64,000 nt of DNA from Eucalyptus grandis (taxonomy: Eukaryota; Streptophyta; Magnoliopsida; Myrtales; Myrtaceae): assembly GCF_016545825.1 (NCBI RefSeq), contig NC_052614.1:62231034-62295033 (forward strand). Reading direction: 5' to 3'. The notes under the pieces were generated by a model. It was not told where the DNA came from, ran no database searches, and saw only the letters and a list, made by a program, of their open reading frames with translations. The position numbers were made by a program, and so were the translations under genes. Below, piece after piece: positions 34,996-60,000 of this stretch. How positions within the stretch are numbered: position 1 is the first letter of the stretch; the number at the start of each line of letters is the position of its first letter.

Positions 34996-37913
34996 TTCAG
35001 GGGACGGTAGAGACAAGGCAAATAGGTGGATTCGACCATTTAATATACAAGGGAAGTTATAGGATTGTGAACAATACAATAGGGCTTATAGGATTGTGAA
35101 CAATACAATAGGGAAGATAGCCGACAAAGTAATTGGGATATGAATCCACTTCAATTGTTCACTCAAGACGATCATAAGAGCAGATCTGAATGCCATCCGC
35201 ATAAAGGCAAAAGAGAGGAAGAGAAAAGTGAGGCCCATTGTCATTTGTCTCGGTATTGAGAGAAGGAAATCTTCGATTGCGTAACTTGAAGTTAGGATAG
35301 CCCAGATGACGAAGGAGAATAGAGTGAGCATCTTCAACCACAAATACCATGAACAAGCCCTTCTCAAGGAATGCTAGGATCCCCATACTACCATCGTTGC
35401 CTCCAGTACCGTAAAAGCCATAGCGAAAGCTACCGTAATGAAGAGAGTTGCAATGAGGCTACAAGATGATGATGTATCCTTCAACCATTGCCTTGCCTCG
35501 TTGAGCAACTCTTTGCGTTGTTTTACCGAAACTTCCCAGTTTGTTATTTGTTACCTAGAAATTTCAGCCATTTAAAAGAAGGAAAGCTGCCAGCTTCCAC
35601 TACCTTCAGAAACATAAAGGATGCCTATCAATGTAAATGTCAATTAAAAAGCACAAAAGGGAGGCAAACATATGAAGAGAACTAATTTGGAACCATTCAA
35701 GTTCCCCTTGCATAAGAAAAGCTGCTCCAGAAACATCAGAGGATACACATGTTGATTACAATTTGGTCACAGCCTCCATTACGTCTATCTCGGTCGCGAT
35801 ATTATTGGCGAATGTCCAATGTGGTTGCGTGCGTTCACTAGTCTAAACAACTCAACATGCCATCCCTTCACAACTTCTTTTATAAGTTTTTTTTTTTTTT
35901 TTTTTGTCGAAATTGCTATCCCACATCAACTCCAGAAATGTTGAAGACATAAATCCACAATTTCAAAGATTCCGCGAGTTGCAGAGTCAAGGACAATGTC
36001 AACGACAATGCCTGATGTCAGCAGAGGCTCGAGTATTTTGGCAGTTTGATTGCAAGCCTTATCTCCATAAGAGCTAGTTTTACAAAGTCAAACGAGCAAT
36101 CGTGCCTTAACTTCAATTCCCCACTCCTTCTAATGAAAGGTGCTGCATGTAATATCAGATAAACAATTTTCCCAACGAGAAAGAATCAAAAGGTTAAAGA
36201 GGCTTTCACATTTGCGCCGTGTTCTTATGTATATATAGGAGTTGAGAGAAAATAATGGATTACGTTATTAATTAAGAAAACAAACTTGATATGGCTTGAA
36301 AATCAAAATGCATGCATCAGAGAACAGATGTATATATCGATGAAAACACACAATGTGATGAAAGAAAAACAGAGTTTTTTTTCTTTTTCTTTTTTTGAGA
36401 AATGGGTAGACTCAGCGGTGGATCAATTGATATGTTTTTGATTGAATATTTTTACAATTCACCCGATGCATACATATAGTATAAATTTGAACTAAATTGA
36501 TTAGAATCAAATTGTATGGTAGTATACTATCAAGAGTTGGTCCATATTATTAACTATGATTCCAAGGGGATATATTGAAAGTATGTGCATGCACTTTAAA
36601 TTTAGAGATTTCTAACCATGGATGAAATGAGGTTCTCCTTGTATATATATAACATGGCACTTTCATGTACCTGCTATTGTGGCAAGATTCCAAAGTGATA
36701 TCTTGAACCGGTTAAATGCTAGTAGTGCTATCATTATAAATAGGAGACAAGAATCATGTCAACAAAGACAAATAAAAACATAAATATCACACTCGTGACA
36801 TGAAAATTACTAATGTTTTATAATGCTTGAATTCGTTTGAAAACAACTTCAATCAATCAACCTCAGTTACCTGAAATAAAAAATTATCAATAATTTTACT
36901 TGGCAATTTGACATAGAGTAAGACTTCTACTCGTGCTTTTCAAATGTTATATTAGATATTAATTTGTGACATACATCATGATTAGGACATTAATTTGTAG
37001 ACATAGATGTTGTCCTTGTCCTATAACAATTTTGTCAATAAGATCCCTGATTGATATGCATTTTTTTTTCCTTTTGTGTAAGTCCATCCAGTAAACAAAT
37101 CAATAAAAATACGTCGAGCCATCTTCGTGTCCTTGGAGTAGTCAACTGATGAATCGACCAAGCATAGAGGAATACCTAAAGATTGGAACAGATAGACTGA
37201 ACACAATGTAAATGGAATTTCTCGAAATAATTAATATATATTTATTTATATCTAACAATAGAAGTGCAAGAACTACTTACATTTGTAAATAGATTTTCCC
37301 AAAAATTGAGTCTAGCTCCACTGTGGAGAAAACGAAGTATCAATGTTAAGATTATACAAACTTTGTAGTAGCTGCCTTCGGATGTCATTGACCACGGAAT
37401 TTGTGAGCTGAATACAAGCATAAGTCTTTTGGGACACGAGAACAAAAATGTTAATTCAAGTAAATAGTGAAGGAATGAGATGAGTGAGTGTGAAATCCTA
37501 CCCAAATGGCCGGCCAGAGTAATGCTGAACAAAGTATCATTAGATGGGAAGGAGCAAATAGAGTACCAAACTCTAATGCATTGCCTATAATTTTAGGTTC
37601 AGCATCAATTTTGTCTATTAATGCCTTTACCATCCTTATTCTTCCTCCTCAGTAGCATAGCAGAAGGCCCTGTTGGGATTAAGATTTTTATATTTTGGAG
37701 GGAAGTGCTTGACCAGGTTCTCGACCAATGGATCTTGTGCAGCCATAATCGCAATATCGAGCATAGTAAAGTGATTGCTTTCTATGGTCATAATTTTGGC
37801 CGTCATTGCTGCGTGGTCTCTATTGAGCTTTTCCTCAGTAGTTTTCCAGTCACCTTTCAACACGGCTTTAAAAAATTGTCGATATTTGTCATCAACCACC
37901 GCTTTTGGTATGA
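34996..37913 (-). pseudogene. Ankyrin-repeat/PGG protein, copy B, decayed
   Basis: Same exon order as copies A and C. The ankyrin exon, about 37500-37913 (FFKAVLKGDWKTTEEKLNRD), lost bases after CYAT, shifts frame at about 37635 and has an internal deletion of the VIWYLAKR stretch. The next exon (about 37283-37427) contains stops. Two small exons remain open at 37118-37176 (IPLCLVDSSVDYSKDTKMAR) and about 36671-36720 (FNRFKISLWNLAT). The 35690-36150 exon has several frameshifts. The PGG exon (34996-35540) has an internal deletion around FSFVIWAILTSS and a 33-base tandem duplication at 35048-35115. There is no initiator exon or cassette array: upstream sequence at 37930 switches straight to another downstream module. 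Confidence 0.85.
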
Positions 37914-37929
37914 CTGCAAAAATTGCACA

Positions 37930-38320
37930 TTAAGATGGCGGAGGTCAAACCAAAGAGTTGGATGAGAGGATGAGGTGGAGGTGTGGACAGTGGATGACGA
38001 CTGATTTCAAAGTTTGAGCTTCCATTGAACTGAAATAGTTGTTTGCTCGGTTTGCTACATCAAAAATTTATTGTATTGGGGCACCACTTGGGTGGCCATC
38101 TTGTGTATTGTAGAGAATTTGTGTGGATCATTGCCTTATTCGAATGGATGAACCCCATTGAAATATTTGATGGCCATGTTGCCAATTTTTTTGAAAATTG
38201 GGTTCACCTTAATACGAAAGTGAGCAATGAAGTACACAAATAAAACATTGAGACAATGTTTACACTTGGCAGCCTATATTATACTTTCGCTAATGTCACG
38301 CTTCCAGTGTCATAAAACAT
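37930..38320 (-). repeat. Ankyrin-gene downstream module, copy 3
   Basis: Collinear with 10110-10520, including 'agatggcggaggtcaaa', 'gagaatttgtgtggatcatt' and the tract before the PGG stop. It links copy B upstream of it to copy C. Confidence 0.75.
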
Positions 38321-38409
38321 TAGTACAGTCCATGCTATTCACACTTCACACACAGTAACAAGTACAAAGAAAGATTACATCACATGTCCTTGTCCAATAA
38401 TAATAGAGA

Positions 38410-50908
<12,499 letters not shown>

Positions 50909-51011
50909 GGAGGTTTCCTTGCCGTGCCGCGAGCAGGTAAAACTCTAAAGCGGAGAAGTAATTTCAAGGGGTTGAAGTCGAAGTTGGTTTCTGCTCCCAT
51001 GGATCTTCTCC

Positions 51012-51018
51012 TTTTATA
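51012..51018 (-). promoter_or_regulatory. TATA box of copy C
   Basis: TATAAAA on the minus strand, 104 bases upstream of the initiator ATG at 50908, with the same context as copy A. Confidence 0.65.
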
Positions 51019-51039
51019 ATCGACCTGGGGAGAGAGCCA

Positions 51040-52140
51040 AAGTTCCAGCTGTAGAGATGACGTGCCCTCCTCTTTTCCCGGATGTCGTCCTCATTTCCAA
51101 ACTTTATGACGTCAGAAATTTTATGGAAATTTTTATTTTTTCTTTTTCTTTTCTTCCACCATTCCCTTCTCTGCAAACAACATATTTCCATACATTTTTG
51201 TTAAGTGCACCCGCAGTGTAAAAATTTCTTACTTTACATAAGCGGGTTTTATAGAATGACAAATATTACGATTTTTATATTTAGCATGTAGATTTATTCC
51301 ACAAACAGGTTTGTGTTTCCATTCTGACATTGCTTGTATAAAAAAAGACTATTACATCAACAGTTTGCGTAATATAAATCCTATTTCAATGGGCTTTTAT
51401 CTTGTACAATGGTAGCCTGAATTTTTCATGACACAAGTAGATTTTAGATAATCAAAACAATCAATTTTTTATTTTTAACATGTAACTTTATACAATAAAT
51501 AGATTTGTATTTTCATTCTCAGATTCTATGGGCCAAAAAGAATGTACTTTTACAATGATGATATATGTAATATAGATATCCATAATATTTGTATTTGCAG
51601 CCATTTGATCCATCCTTTATGAACAACATGGGAAAATCATTCTCTTGGCCACTTTTTTCTTAACTTCATTTTTATTGCCAACTCAAAAAATCATTCTAAC
51701 ATAATTTGAGCTTGGATTGCGCTAATGTGTTATTCTCACGTAACAAGTACATTGACATATTTAATTTTACCTCATAAGGTGAGATTATTGTCATCCTCAA
51801 TTAATAAAATCATGATATACTTTTAGTTAATTATTCTCAAAATCTTATATTAGAATTTTTTCTAAGAACAGAATAATTGGAATGCCTAAATAATCCTACT
51901 CACATTGGACCTAGTTAACTGAATATGGAATTTATGTTTATTTTTAAAAAGTAAGGAAAATAGGGAGGACAAAAATTTTGGATGGAAAGTTAATCAATGA
52001 AATCAGCTCATATTTATATGATAAAGATGGAACGTTTTTTCCGTGTATCGTGGGAGGGGACACGGGCAAGTCTAAAAGTTTGCAGTTATATATGAAATTA
52101 TTTAGGATTCTTCTGCAACTAAACATGACATCTTCGTACA
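51040..52140. repeat. Upstream flank of copy C, duplicate of 21500-22540
   Basis: Collinear AT-rich sequence with small indels. Homology stops near 52140. No gene seen. Confidence 0.75.
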
Positions 52141-52289
52141 ACAATTTTTGGGCCAAACATCGGGGCGACTTAAAGGTGTCATTGAAGTCAAGAAAGCTGC
52201 TGAAGTTCCTCACCCCGAGGACGTGACGTGCTTGGTTTATCTCAACTGTTCTTATGACGTCACTGATTACGTCCTCAATAAGGAGGTTA

Positions 52290-52545
52290 CGTTCCATCCC
52301 ATCATTAATTATGATACCCGCTTGCTAACCGAATTGTTAACATTAATACCTGGACCATCGGTATCGAACTTAATGGCCGAATTGTTGGAAGCGCGTGATG
52401 AAAAATCGATACCTTCATCGTGTCCCATCAGTCATTATAACATTCGCTATCCGACTGCATCGCTAACATTAATACATGGACCATCAGTAATGAATTTAAT
52501 GGCCAAATTATTGAAAGCGTGCAATAAAAAATTAATAGTAAAAAA
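52290..52545 (+). repeat. Diverged ~126-bp tandem repeat
   Basis: 'cattaatacctggaccatcg..cttaatggccgaattgttgg' at about 52341 and 'cattaatacatggaccatca..tttaatggccaaattattga' at about 52467. A 135-codon open frame (52148-52555) crosses both units. I do not treat it as a gene, because it begins outside the repeat in duplicated flank and has no known motif. Confidence 0.7.
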
Positions 52546-53589
52546 GAGAGTTTAAGTCTGAACCAATTAATTGGAAAAAAAATTATCCAATTGGATCTAT
52601 TTTCACTTAAAAATTTAAATGTATGAGTTTTGTGCCAACTTGGATATATTGACAACCCTACACTACATCAATTCTTCAATATGAGATTTCTTTAACACAA
52701 CTTATTCACACATGAATCTTAACAATCTCCCTATCATGCGTATGGAAGCTTAGTATTTTTATGTCTACTTCCCCTTAATTCAAGTATTCTTCTACATCAA
52801 GGTATCTCATCTTGATTAGATTGGAGGCACGTCTGTGGCACCCCTCGACGGCCCCCGATCCAATTTGGGTCGCCACAGTTCGCTTACCATTCACTTTTCC
52901 TAATAACACGTCACTCTGATACAATTTCAATTACAGCGGGTCCATACAACCTGGGGGTTTACATCTTTTAGATCGGTCCCTTGCGCAATTTATATACGGA
53001 AGCACATCCAACTACTCCCTTCTCTATATTCAGAAAACGATGCACACCTACTAAACATCTTATATAAGTTAAAACTGAACACGTTTATTTACATAAAGCA
53101 GATTGACATCTTTAGTCAGTACATCAAAATGCTGTAGTCTTCTATACTCGGTTACACTCCAAAGGATGACCGACATCTTCTCCAACAGTCGAATGCTTAA
53201 GGTCCATCGATCAGTGTCGGCGTCTAAAAGTTCCTCCCTTAGCTATCCTCCTCCTTGCAATCATAACCAACCACTTGATTCATCTACTGGTAGCAGTGGC
53301 AGTAGAGGTATCTTATCTAGTCTGAAATGTTATTCCCCAAAAGGGGTGAGTACAACCACTCAGTAGGTAAATGACCAATAAACCACTCAATACATCATGC
53401 CATGCAATCATCACAATCATAGCATCACATGTCATATAAACATCCATGCACAACATACCATGGCATCATGCACATGTCATCATACCTCATGTACCATCAT
53501 CATCATATAGACATCACCATCATATCATACACTTACCATCATCATGTCACATATGACATCATCCTTACCATGCATTCATGCATGTAACA

Positions 53590-53985
53590 TCATCATCATA
53601 TCATCATATCACATGTACCATCATCATTACCATGCATCCATGCATGTAACATCATCATCATATGATCATATCACATGTACCATCATTATTACCATGTATC
53701 CATGCATGTAACATCATCATATCACATGTACCATCATCATTACCATGTATCCATGCATGTAACATCATCATATCACATGTACCATCATCATTACCATGCA
53801 TCCATGCATGTAACATCATCATATCACATGTACCATCATCATTACCATGCATCCATGCATGTAACATCATCATATCACATGTACCATCATCATTACCATG
53901 CATCCATGCATGTAACATCATCATCATATCATCATATCACATGTACCATCATCATTACCATGTATCCATGCACGTAACATCATAT
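53590..53985. repeat. 51-bp tandem array inside the solo LTR
   Basis: About six units of 'catcatatcacatgtaccat' + 'catcattaccatgcatccat' + 'gcatgtaa'. 51 is divisible by 3, so frames stay open on both strands; the repetitive proteins are artefacts. Confidence 0.92.
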
Positions 53986-54160
53986 CATGCATATATCATC
54001 ATGCATAATTCAATTTCAATTTCATTTTGGACCGCCACATTTCTCTTTTCCCGGGACAAATGTTTGCATCCCACATTCATCACTCGCACCCAATCCTGGC
54101 GTCGCGAGAACCTCCGGCATTCAGCCATTTAAGGCCACCGGGCATCCGGCCCCTCACATT

Positions 54161-54328
54161 CCGGGCATCTCGTATCCCAACTAGCATCACGAGGCATCCC
54201 CCTGGGTACAAACCTCCAGGGCTTCCAGCATTTACACTCCCTGGCCGGGCATCTCGCATCCCAACTAGCATCGCGAGGCATCCCCCCGAGCACAAACCTC
54301 CGGGGCTTCCGGAATTATGTACCGACAT
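54161..54328. repeat. 84-bp direct repeat in the solo LTR
   Basis: 'ccgggcatctcgtatcccaa' at 54161 and 'ccgggcatctcgcatcccaa' at 54245 begin two units, each continuing to 'caaacctcc.gggcttcc'. Confidence 0.85.
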
Positions 54329-55373
54329 ACCACCAGGCCTCTCCTGGAATTACGTACCGTATACCACTGGGCATCCCGACACTCCCGGGGAATCGTCGGC
54401 TCACCTCCGACGGCTTCCTCATTTATCTCAATTCACATTATCAATTATAATTTAATTTGACATGGCATGTGATGTGATGGCAATCAATATCATGTTCATC
54501 CTTGAGTTCATACATGCATCTCAAATCATCATCATGCATGCAGCAAGACACCATCATCCAATCAATACAATTCATGGAGTCCATGCCATTTAAAATGGTT
54601 CATATTTCATGCCTTTTACAAAATTCCAGCAAGTACCATTTTTAGAAAATATTTAAATTAAATATCCATATGCTTCTCAAAAATCATGAAATTAAGACAT
54701 GTGATAAACAAGACAATAAGATGGCAATTTCATGAAAAGCACATGCCCAATAGAGTTCCACACAAGAAGGTACAATTCACACAAAACAGCATGCAATTTT
54801 TGGATAGAAACAGAATGCACAGTTTCCGAAATAATTTGATTAAAATATCCAAACGACCTTAGAAAATTATGAAATTTTACCAGGTTATTGCCAAGACACT
54901 AAAGTATATTTTCCATGAATGCTTCTAAGCAAAATTCGTTTTATATTATTTTCTATAGTCATACGAAGCTTCTGGATCTAGCACCGAAACGTCCAGTGTA
55001 GTCGTCTCCGAAATACCGAGTTTTCACCCCTTTATTCTTCTTATTTTCCTCTGAAATTTGGATATGTTTTTCTTCAAGAGTTCCCCTAAAAATTTTATTA
55101 AGGGATCTAAGTCAAATTTCCAGAGTATATTCATCATATGGGTCCATGAAGTCTCGGGTATCCTGTACCGCGTCTCCAGATCTACGGTTTTCAAGAGTAA
55201 GTTGATTCACTAGGCTACACTTGTTCATTTTACTTCAAATTTTAGTATGTTAAACTTCAAGATGTTCTCTACAAGTTTCATGAAAAATTCGAAAATAGAT
55301 TCTTAGTAAAAATCAACATGCAACCACAAATCCACCGAAAGGTCAGTGAAATCGTTCCAGATCTGGTGTCTTC

Positions 55374-55735
55374 GTAGGATGAGATTTTGACCCCTTAAAT
55401 CTCCATAATTTTGTACCAAATTTTAGTATGTTGTATTTTAAGATATTTTCTACAACTTTCATGAAGAAATAAAAGTCAGAATCGAACTAAAAACATGGAT
55501 GCAAGCTCTCACAAAGGTCTGACTCAGGCGGTTCATGCGAAAACATTCCAGATCTAGCATCTCCGTAGGATGAGAGTTTGACCCCTTAAATCTCCATCAT
55601 TTTGTACCAAATTTTAGTATGTTTTATTTTAAGATGTTTTCTACAACTTTCATGAATAAATAAAAGTCAGAATCGAACTCAAAACATGCATGCAAGCTCT
55701 CACAAAGTTCTGACTCAGGCGGTTCATGCGAAAAC
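55374..55735. repeat. 191-bp tandem duplication in the solo LTR
   Basis: 'gtaggatgaga.tttgacccc' through 'actcaggcggttcatgcgaa' occurs twice, offset by 191 bases, with few substitutions. A more diverged third unit precedes at about 55190. Confidence 0.85.
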
Positions 55736-57009
55736 AGCAAGCATCTCCAAGAACAAACCTCATGTACTTCGATTTCTAGCCTCTAAACATCCAAGAATTC
55801 AACCACACATGCAAGACACACATGCAAGAGTGGAAATCAATCCCAACTTGCCTCTAAAATCAAGAGAACGACGGCACATGGGCAGCAAACGGGCGGCGAC
55901 GGGCGGACAGCTCCTTCTCTCGGCTTCCCCTTCTCTCTCACCACTCCCTCTCTCTCACAACCTCCTCTCTCTCCCTTTGGCCGAATTCTCCACCAGCCAC
56001 TCTCTCTCTCTCCCTCTCTCTCTCTCTTTTTGGTTGTATATATATTTGCATGCACCCCCTCTTTGCATGGGGGACACTTGTCCCTAAGAAGGAGACAAGT
56101 GTCTCCCTTGTTGAAGACACTTGGAGGAAGCCATGCGGCTCCTCCTTCCCCCTCCATGCGCCGACAGCCCAATGGGCTTCATGGGCCGGGCCTCTTGGCC
56201 CACTTTAGGCCCATCTCACTTGGGCCTAAAGTCCAAACTTAAATGGCCCAAAATTTTCTTAAATAAGTCCATTTTTACTTTTAATAATTTACCTTAAATC
56301 CCAACTTATATAAATACTAAATTACAATTTCATATGGCCATAAAACTTGAAATCATAAATCCATAAATTCCAATTTATAAAACACATGGCCAATGATAGG
56401 ATTTTCTTTCCTATCAAATAATTATCCATTAAAAGCTCGGCCATAAGTCTTATTGCAAATTATGGATTAAATGGTTATAAAATAACTTAATGATACTTCC
56501 ATCACCTATTCATAGACTTTAATGTAACTAGAGGTCATTATGAATTTTGGGATGCCACAACATCAATCTATCATTGGCTCGATACCATTTGTTGGGAGCG
56601 CACAGTAGAAGCCCAATACCTTTACTAAATGAGATCACCAAATTGGAGTCTAATTCCGAGCTCGTCAACATATTTGATTAGATTCATATTCACTCAAAAA
56701 ATTTAAGTTAATAAGTTATGAAAAAATTAGAAGATATATTAACTATTTCACATCACATTAATTCTCCAATATAAGAATTCTTTAACATAACTCGCTCACG
56801 CATGCATTCTAACATAAACTTAATTCATAAGACTCGATCGATAGAATGCCTAGTAAGCTCATTGATTAGGCATGACAATGCAATTGACCCACAGAGCCCA
56901 TTCATGGAATGTCTGATGCGGTCACTGATCTCGAGTTACATGACATGTGGTGATGATTAAGTTATGCAAAGTGAGCACACTTCGAGGCGGAGTCAAATAG
57001 GATCTAAAA

Positions 57010-57310
57010 CCTCAACATTAAACTTAACGAAATTCATGAGTTATTTTCAAAATAGATATTGTAGGATTAGTTTTATGGGACCTTCTAATTTTCATATTTT
57101 GTATATCCTTTCTGTCATGAGTTGATTTCGAATCAGATATTGTATCGTGAATTAGGTATTATTCTTGTGACTTCTTTCCTAAGAAAAGCGATGATATCAT
57201 CATCCACAACTATAAAGGAACGTGCGGAGCCAATTCAGACCAAATTAGGAGACTGGACTTTGAGTTCTACAATTTGTGTGCCAGATGTTTACTTTGAGTT
57301 ATACCTGTTG
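57010..57310. repeat. Stray fragment of ankyrin-gene intron
   Basis: 'aacattaaacttaacgaaat..gggaccttctaattttcata' followed by 'atcatcatccacaactataa..ggagac..gactttgagtt' matches parts of 19900-19990, 46540 and 42640-42710. It is a rearranged remnant of the cassette-intron unit outside the two gene copies. Confidence 0.65.
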
Positions 57311-57417
57311 ACACCCACAATTGATCTAATTGACACGTGCTCAGCACAAGGGTGAGAAATATGCCACATTTAGACGAAATAAGTTAGAGTTACGTGCATA
57401 ATGAATAAATGCCACCT

Positions 57418-57458
57418 TATATATATATATATATGTGTGTGCGCGCGCGCGCGCGTGT
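57418..57458. repeat. (TA)n-(TG)n-(GC)n alternating purine-pyrimidine tract
   Basis: TA, then TG, then a GC run of about 14 bases, then TGTG. The whole ~40 bases alternate purine and pyrimidine. Confidence 0.9.
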
Positions 57459-58433
57459 GACCATAAATAGATATAGGAGAAAACGCATGCTGATCGACGA
57501 TAAAAAAAAAAAAAAAAAAAAAGCCACGTATCCCATTATTGAAATACAACGACGTATGGTTGGTAGCTGCTTGTATGAACATTGGCGGAAATTTCTCATT
57601 AATGGTGTTTTAAATATTACTCAAAGAGCCAAGATGGCTAGCATCGAAGATGCACATTGTGGAAAACAATAGTTGCTATTTGGAAACCTAATCATGGAAT
57701 AGTCACCGATAATTGCACAATTCTCGATAATTGCACAATTCTCAAAACACGATGAAGACGATTATGTAAAGCATGGGCGGAATGGGTCTATGAGAATAAA
57801 AGAGTATGGGCAGAGCCGGTGGCGGTTATTGGAGAAGATGCAACTGCTGAGCGGTTATCACATTTTCACTATAACTACCACCAGTTAATTAACAAAAAAG
57901 CCCTGGACAAATCAATCAAAATATTATTTTTTTTATTTTTACATTTCCTATACTGCACTTTAATTTCCTTAGTCATAATTTTCAGATTCCCGTCGTCGAT
58001 TAGATTATGAGGTGTTTCTTTATCCTAATACCTCATCGTTGATTAAATTTTGACGTTGTATCTTACCATCCTCAATTTGTGCCATCGATTAAATTCCAAC
58101 ATTTTTTGACAAATCAATCTTTTAACTTTTGGTTCTTATCATCAATTAAATTCCAACTTGGTCAAAAATTGTATAGTGCTATTTAAAGGCGCTGGATTCC
58201 TCATTGCATAAGATATCTTGTGTTTGGAGTTGGTGTAGAACCATTGTCCCCTTTAATAAAACCGAATAATGACTTTTGGTGAAAGATATTTCATCATAAA
58301 AGTAATTTTGGTGAAACAATATCGAAAATAGTTTTTTTTCAAACAAACGGATCGTTGGCCTCCTTAAAAGAAGTTCATTCCCTCGAAATATACAATTACT
58401 CCCTCAAAATATAGAAGTGCTCCCTCAAATAAG

Positions 58434-59318
58434 GGCTTGAAATGCCATTGTTTTTTCAAGTAAGAACTTGAAGTGAAACTTGTTTTAAATAAGAGCATAA
58501 ATTATCCTTATTTTCTTAAATAATGGCCTGAAATAGTTATGATAGTTTCAAATAAGGGCATAATCTATCTAACTTGCCGACCATCAAAATATTTTGACCG
58601 ATTAGAAGTATTTTAATCTAAACACATTTTTAATTTAAATTTAATTAAATTAGGTTTAAAATAAAAATTAAAAAAGATAATTTTGTTTCTTTTTTAAAAG
58701 CGAAAAAATACAGGTGGACGTTCCTACCTATGGACGCCACCCCATCATCAATGGGGCAACAACGATGGTCGACGGGGTCGCTAGTGACCCTCACCAGGAA
58801 CGAGAGAGGGCATCACCCTCGCCCAAAACTGTGGCAAGGGCGAGCAACCCTCGCCCAAATCTAGGAGAGGGTTGCCACCCTCTCCCATTTTTGGCGAGCA
58901 CCAACCCTCACCTTTTGTTGACAAGGTTCATTGACCCTTGCCTAGGCATTGATGACCCCACCAACAATGGGGCGGTAGTCATAGGTGAGAGAAAGCCCTC
59001 CAACCCATGTGTTTTATTTTTTTTATTTAGTTTATTTTTATGGAAAAAAAGAAAAATCAAAGAAAAAATGAAAATTTTATAATTTTAAAAGACAAAATTG
59101 TCCTTCATTGAACAGTGACTTTAAGTCTTTATTTGAGACGATAGGTTCTGCATGCTTTTATTTGAAACAATATCAATTTCAAACTCTTATTTAAGAAATA
59201 ATGTTCACTTCAAATCCTTATTTAATAAAATAATAACAATTTTGGCTTTTATTTAAAATAATGTCTACTTCAGAATCTTATTTAAAAAATAAAGGTATTT
59301 CAGCTTTTTATTTAAAAT
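58434..59318. mobile_element. MULE-like non-autonomous element with ~100-bp TIRs
   Basis: Left 'aaataagggcttgaaatgcc' and the reverse complement of the right end, 'aaataaaaagctgaaatacc', begin long diverged TIRs built from repeated 'aaataagggc..tgaagtg' phrases. The GC-rich core (58710-59000) has 'ctcgccc' repeats. A 122-codon frame in the core is compositional. No transposase. Confidence 0.65.
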
Positions 59319-59319
59319 T

Positions 59320-60000
59320 TTCTTTTAAAATTATCAAAGAATTTTATTTTGTTGGGGTTCTCGTGCAAAAGCTGGTGCGGGTTCCATCTTTCGTTTTCAA
59401 TGACTTGGGACGTTTTGGACTCTTGGATTTTCATGTAAAACCAAAAAAAAAAAAAAAAAAAACAGAGAGAGAGAGAGAGAGAAATTGTTTTTGTGGGCAG
59501 CGGGATTCACCATTTCTTAGAAACGAATAGGATTGATGTAGCAATGAAAGGACTCGCACTGGTTAAAAAGTGACAAAGCGAGCACGTGCATGTTATGTTC
59601 CTTCCCCTGCAACTACAGGACAAACATGCACGGCTACGAAGATGATTGATTTTTTTTTTTCCTCAAGTTTTACGGAGACAATGACAATGCAGTCCTTTTG
59701 AAAATATGTTTCACCTTTTGCACTTCATTTATTTCGCAAATAATAAATAATTTAAAAATGTTTTAAAAATTATCATTTTATAAATGATGATAAATATTTT
59801 TTATTCATTCATTTTTATAAACGATAGAAGTAATTATTTAAAAAAATATATTTTATAAATTATTTATTCTTCGTGAAATAAACAAACCTTAATATTGTTT
59901 TCCCGGCACTATACGTGAAGCATTAACTTCTCCTTTTCAAGAGCTATGCTACTTCTACCCTATATAAATAACTCCATTTTCATAAAAAAAAAAAATTAAA
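59320..60000. other. Intergenic, nothing supported
   Basis: AT-rich with a poly-A/(GA) tract at 59442-59482. No gene or element recognised. Confidence 0.5.

Larger units (their letters stand above)
52834..56559 (-). mobile_element. Long solo LTR (Gypsy-type), 3.7 kb, nested in the TRIM
   Basis: Read on the minus strand it starts TGTGGCATCCCAAAATTC and ends GAGGGGTGCCACA, with 7-base inverted ends. It is flanked by ACATC/ACGTC (56560-56564 and 52829-52833; one mismatch). A TATA-like 'aaatatatatacaacc' followed by a GA-rich tract lies at about 56050 down to 55920. Inside are several tandem repeats (51, 84 and 191 bp). No gag, protease, reverse transcriptase or integrase in any frame. Gypsy affiliation is inferred from the end sequence. 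Confidence 0.72.
52508..56814 (-). mobile_element. TRIM-type miniature retroelement, interrupted
   Basis: Minus orientation. The 5' LTR, 56590-56814 (225 bp), starts TGTTAGAATGCATG and ends GCTCCCAACA. Two bases later is a primer-binding site TGGTATCGAGCCA (56575-56587), close to the initiator-Met tRNA complement. The 3' LTR, about 52508-52724, starts TGTTAAGATTCATG right after a purine-rich 'gatagggaga'. The original interior, outside the nested LTR, is only about 135 bases, hence TRIM. The 3' LTR outer end is eroded. Confidence 0.72.

Noticed and set aside
53400..53990. Possible CRISPR-like array
   Set aside because: Units are directly adjacent with no unique spacers, in a plant nuclear LTR; it is a plain tandem repeat.
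53658..54132. Open frames of 89, 100 and 156 codons with perfect peptide repeats
   Set aside because: Artefact of the 51-bp tandem array inside a solo LTR.
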